NCBI GenBank assembly: GCA_017983675.1
Contig: JAGOAZ010000007.1
Location: 62,001 to 126,000, forward strand
Length of the DNA: 64,000 nucleotides
From: Fluviicola sp.
GTDB taxonomy: Bacteria; Bacteroidota; Bacteroidia; Flavobacteriales_D; Crocinitomicaceae
Reading direction: 5' to 3'
The notes under the pieces are model-generated. The model was not told the DNA's origin, made no database searches, and worked only from the letters and a program-made list of their open reading frames with translations. The translations under genes and the position numbers were made by a program. Shown here piece by piece: positions 61,226-64,000 of this stretch (position 1 is the stretch's first letter; every line of letters starts with the position of its first letter).

Positions 61226-62373
61226 AAGAGTTTCAAAACTATTCGGATAATGAATTGGATGATTTATTTCGTGAAGCACACAATGCAACGGAACTGTCAT
61301 CTGACTTTCAACCCAGTTTTTGGGAGGAAATGGAAGCGCTTTTGCCTGAAAAGAAACAAAAGAGAAGAGCTGGAATATTTTGGTGGACAGCTGCAGCATT
61401 ACTGGTGTTGGGTGTAACTCTTTTCGTTGTTAACGATGAAGAAAAATCAACAATGCAACCAAAAAAGATAGCTGGAAACAACGATAATAGCAAACATATT
61501 AATACACTTAAAAACACGTCGAAATACACGCAACAGTCAAGCGTTTTTCATAAAGATACACAACCAACAACTAAATCTACGAATGAAAGCAATGATCGAC
61601 TTGTGCAACAACAACAACTATTAAATGAATCAGTTGTGGCACAGGTTGACAAGCATTTGATGGTTGATTTAACGGAAGATAACAACCAATCAACAATTGA
61701 AAGCTCAACAAATGTGGTTGATGCTCCTTCGAAATTAGCGACTATTACACCTAAAATGAATGTTCAGCAATTATTACCGCTTCAAAAATATTCAGACGAA
61801 CAACTTTTTTATGTTCAAGTAGGAACTGGTATTGGTCGATCGTACCAAAATCAAGTTAACGGGAAGAATAACACAGTTTATCAAGTTTCGCTTGGCGCAG
61901 GTTTGAATAAGCAAATCAATAGTATGCAATTGACAGCAGGTATTCAATTGCGAACGGAGTTCCTTTCGAATATCCAATGGGTCGAACCAGTTTCTGCTAC
62001 GAGCTATCAATTAGGGCAAGCAAAACAAATTTATTCGTTTGATTTTCCGCTTTCAATTGGTGCTGTTTTGCCGAATAATAACTTATTATCGTTCAATATT
62101 ACTCCTGGAATTCAATCGTTCTATGTTGGTAGTTCATCCTTAATTACGAACGATTTGATAGTATCGCGCGAACAAAAAGTGGAGACATTGCAACATACAA
62201 AAAGCCTCACGATGGAAATGGGATTAAGTTATTCGTATGCTATTCGACGCACGCTTTTATTGGGAGGTCAAGTAAATGTTGATGTGATTCGACCGTTTAA
62301 TACAAACTATTATGCAGGGAAACAATCGTCTTATCCGCTAAACGGTCAGTTTTTTATTCGTAAATTGTTTTAA
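61222..62373 (+). CDS. Membrane-anchored anti-sigma-like protein with beta-barrel-like C-terminal domain
   Basis: This 383-residue protein has a cytoplasmic N-terminus (DNELDDLFREAHNATELSSDFQPSFWEEMEALL) resembling those of Bacteroidetes sigma regulators. One transmembrane helix (about 50-67: FWWTAAALLVLGVTLFVV) is followed by a low-complexity Asn/Ser/Gln linker (about 75-180) and a beta-rich region (about 190-383: YVQVGTGIGRSYQNQV, LSFNITPGIQSFYVG, FFIRKLF). The C-terminal part resembles small outer-membrane barrel families. It overlaps the ECF sigma gene by 4 bp, so anti-sigma activity is the likely role; this is inferred from context. Confidence 0.75.
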   Translation: MKEFQNYSDNELDDLFREAHNATELSSDFQPSFWEEMEALLPEKKQKRRAGIFWWTAAALLVLGVTLFVVNDEEKSTMQPKKIAGNNDNSKHINTLKNTSKYTQQSSVFHKDTQPTTKSTNESNDRLVQQQQLLNESVVAQVDKHLMVDLTEDNNQSTIESSTNVVDAPSKLATITPKMNVQQLLPLQKYSDEQLFYVQVGTGIGRSYQNQVNGKNNTVYQVSLGAGLNKQINSMQLTAGIQLRTEFLSNIQWVEPVSATSYQLGQAKQIYSFDFPLSIGAVLPNNNLLSFNITPGIQSFYVGSSSLITNDLIVSREQKVETLQHTKSLTMEMGLSYSYAIRRTLLLGGQVNVDVIRPFNTNYYAGKQSSYPLNGQFFIRKLF

Positions 62374-62395
62374 CACAAGGTATTGCTTAAAGTAG

Positions 62396-62403
62396 TATAT
62401 TTG
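62396..62403 (+). promoter_or_regulatory. Promoter of a T9SS cargo gene (-7 box TATATTTG)
   Basis: TATATTTG matches TAnnTTTG, 14 nt before the ATG at 62418. No TTG at normal spacing is visible. Confidence 0.5.
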
Positions 62404-62417
62404 GGTCATATACCTTT

Positions 62418-63503
62418 ATGATGAAACTACTTGTACTATTTCTTTTGAGTTTAACTGGAGTTGCTTTCGGTCAAATTACATTAACTGATCAACATTTTTC
62501 TGGAGCAAATGAATCGTTTGTTATCTCAACAACAACCGATCCAACAATAGATTACAGCACAACAGGTGCAAATGCAACTTGGAATTTTTCATCACTTGTA
62601 GCAACAGGACAAAAAGGTTACATAACGAAACCAATGACTAGTGCTGCATTGTATTCGCAACTAATTTTTGGTTCTTTTGCGCCACTTGCATACAAAGCAA
62701 CTTATTTTGCATCAACAACCGATTTGCCGTTGGCACAATTAACAACTGCTTTGCCTGTTTCCATTGAAGACATTTCGATGTTTACCAAGAAAACAGCAAC
62801 AGCAATAAATTCTGTGGGATTTGAATTATTAATTAATGGACAAGGAATAGCCGTTAAGTCAGATACAATTGAGAAAAGATACGCACTGCCATTGAATTTT
62901 GGAGACACGTACAATTCGAGAGGGTACACTGCTTTGGATATGAATCCAATTTACAATGCTCAATGGCGTCAACACCGTTCGCGCGCTAGCGTTGTTGATG
63001 GATATGGAACTATTACGACACCTTTTGGTTCGTTCTCGGCGCTTCGTATCAAACATAAAATCACGGAAAACGATTCCATTTACCTTGCACTTGGAGGGAC
63101 AACTGGTTTTTGGTTACCATTGCCAATTCCCGTTGCATACGAATACGAATGGCGCGCAGTTGAAGAAAAAGAACCTATTTTAGTCATAAAAACTTCGGTT
63201 ACTTTGGGAACAGAAACGGTTACTGTAATTGAGTACCGTGATCAATTTTTAGGACTTGGAATTGCAGAAAACGCTATTGAAGTCACTGTTGGTCCAAATC
63301 CAGCAAATGACCAACTGAATGTTTCTTCAGCTGCTATAATTGAGCAATGGTCGCTAATAAATTCTGATGGTCGGGTTGTTCATGCAGCGAATCATGAATC
63401 AACTTCACTTTCAATAAACCTTTCTGAATTAGCAACAGGCCAATATCATTTGGTGTTAGTGACTGCAAAAGGAATTTCATACCAAAAGTTCATAAAACAA
63501 TAG
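62418..63503 (+). CDS. T9SS type A sorting domain protein
   Basis: This 361-residue protein has a signal peptide (KLLVLFLLSLTGVAFGQ) and a central region with ITLTDQHFSGANESFVIS and repeated beta segments of unknown function. The C-terminus is a type A sorting domain (about 290-361: VGPNPANDQLNVSS, LINSDGRVVHA, LATGQYHLVLVTAKG). Exported by T9SS. ATG pairs at 62418 and 62421 are both possible starts. The rnpB promoter begins directly after its stop codon. Confidence 0.82.
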   Translation: MMKLLVLFLLSLTGVAFGQITLTDQHFSGANESFVISTTTDPTIDYSTTGANATWNFSSLVATGQKGYITKPMTSAALYSQLIFGSFAPLAYKATYFASTTDLPLAQLTTALPVSIEDISMFTKKTATAINSVGFELLINGQGIAVKSDTIEKRYALPLNFGDTYNSRGYTALDMNPIYNAQWRQHRSRASVVDGYGTITTPFGSFSALRIKHKITENDSIYLALGGTTGFWLPLPIPVAYEYEWRAVEEKEPILVIKTSVTLGTETVTVIEYRDQFLGLGIAENAIEVTVGPNPANDQLNVSSAAIIEQWSLINSDGRVVHAANHESTSLSINLSELATGQYHLVLVTAKGISYQKFIKQ

Positions 63504-63511
63504 TATCTTTG
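63504..63511 (+). promoter_or_regulatory. Promoter of rnpB (-7 box TATCTTTG)
   Basis: TATCTTTG follows the stop codon of the T9SS gene without a gap and ends 4 nt before the 5' end of RNase P RNA. Confidence 0.7.
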
Positions 63512-63515
63512 TACC

Positions 63516-63891
63516 GCAAGCCGACTGTCGCTGTTCATCTTTGATGGAGAGAGGAAAGTCCGGGCAGCATAGAGTAACCGTGCTTCCTAACAGGAAGGAT
63601 TCGTTCGTTTTCGAACGGGTACAGAAAGTGCAGCAGAAAAGAAACCGCCAATTTATTGGTAAGGGTGAAATGGTGAGGTAAGAGCTCACCGGCTCAGCAG
63701 TGATGTTTGAGTGCAAGGTAAACCTCACGGGCTGAAAGATCATGTAAACCAAGCGAGTAGGGCTGCTCGTTCTCTTTCCTTCGGGAATGCTTGGAGGGTA
63801 GATCGATAGAACCTAAGAGTGATTTTAGGTCTAGATAAATGACAGTCAGTTTCGAGCAATCGGAATGTACAGAACCCGGCTTATGGCTTGC
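63516..63891 (+). ncRNA. rnpB: RNase P RNA (class A, Bacteroidetes type)
   Basis: The catalytic RNA that matures tRNA 5' ends. The ends pair GCAAGCC (63516-63522) with GGCTTGC (63885-63891). The conserved core GAGGAAAGTCCGGGC (63551-63565) and the 3' ACAGAACCCGGC (63869-63880), which form helix P4, are present. The purine-rich ACAGAAAGTGCAGCAGAAA and GGTAAGAGCTCACCGG blocks also fit. Length about 376 nt is normal. Confidence 0.95.
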
Positions 63892-63898
63892 TTTTTTT
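63885..63898 (+). terminator. 3' end of rnpB with T-run
   Basis: The closing strand GGCTTGC is followed directly by TTTTTTT. There is no separate hairpin, so the terminal RNase P helix may act as the terminator stem. Confidence 0.5.
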
Positions 63899-64000
63899 AT
63901 TGAATAGACAATCCAACAATCGCTTTATTTGCTTTACTATTACGTTTGCAAGAAAGCTGATTGTTTTGGTTTGCAAGCGGTGTACTCCATTTTGAATAAT
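63897..64000 (-). CDS. Possible C-terminal end of a minus-strand protein (partial)
   Basis: The minus strand stays open from the window edge to a TAA at 63897-63899 and would end in NKAIVGLSIQ. Another minus frame is open as well, so this call rests only on position (a convergent gene ending next to rnpB) and a strand-like hydrophobic end. The stretch after rnpB holds nothing else recognisable. Confidence 0.25.
   Translation of the reverse strand, partial: YSKWSTPLANQNNQLSCKRNSKANKAIVGLSIQ

Overview
The window is a low-GC chromosomal segment of a Bacteroidetes bacterium, most likely order Flavobacteriales. The evidence is the set of type IX secretion (T9SS) sorting domains, a SprB-like HYR adhesin followed by PorP/SprF and OmpA genes, WG-repeat and GWxTD proteins, and many promoters of the Bacteroidetes form (-33 TTG, -7 TAnnTTTG). 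A Fluviicola-like member of the Crocinitomicaceae is my guess; it is not verified. I see no insertion sequence, prophage, CRISPR array or rRNA.

Region 1 (1-16.9 kb) is mostly housekeeping: mutS2 (cut by the window edge), exonuclease III, dnaB, a secreted protein of the family usually mislabelled asparagine synthetase B, trhO, lgt, rimO, xerD, aroQ, an outer-membrane barrel protein, an operon of GWxTD protein, glycosyltransferase and methyltransferase, tRNA-Ser(UGA), a T9SS cargo protein, and a divergent XRE regulator/Fic pair.

Region 2 (16.9-36.1 kb) starts with a LOG-family enzyme and continues as a tightly packed surface-glycan / specialised-metabolism cluster. It holds an acyl carrier protein, a FabH-like ketosynthase, GT2, a GNAT acyltransferase, an antisense glycosyltransferase, a DegT/WecE aminotransferase, an ABC export permease without its ATPase, a cytochrome P450 fused to a C-terminal domain with a class II terpene cyclase-like DMDDTA motif, a UbiA prenyltransferase, AsnB, an NAD-dependent epimerase, two GT8-like proteins, an HTTM-like membrane pair, a PhyH-type dioxygenase and a TMTC-like membrane protein with TPRs. 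The P450-cyclase-like fusion coupled to UbiA is the best candidate for an undescribed system: acyl-, amino-sugar and isoprenoid chemistry sit on one transcription unit or a few.

Region 3 (36.1-48.9 kb) is the T9SS adhesin locus. A 3106-residue HYR protein contains a 702-bp higher-order tandem repeat and ends in a type B sorting domain; SprF-like and OmpA/PD40 genes follow.

Region 4 (48.9-64 kb) holds a WG-repeat protein, T9SS cargo proteins, miaE, a PafA-like phosphatase, tRNA-Leu(UAG), tig, an operon of two paralogous lipoproteins around a barrel protein, a CAP-domain protein, a rhomboid protease, SixA, an ECF sigma factor with a membrane-anchored barrel-tailed partner, and RNase P RNA.

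Several genes (mutS2, dnaB, fic, probably the epimerase) have a -7 box 3-8 nt before the start codon and are probably read from leaderless mRNA.
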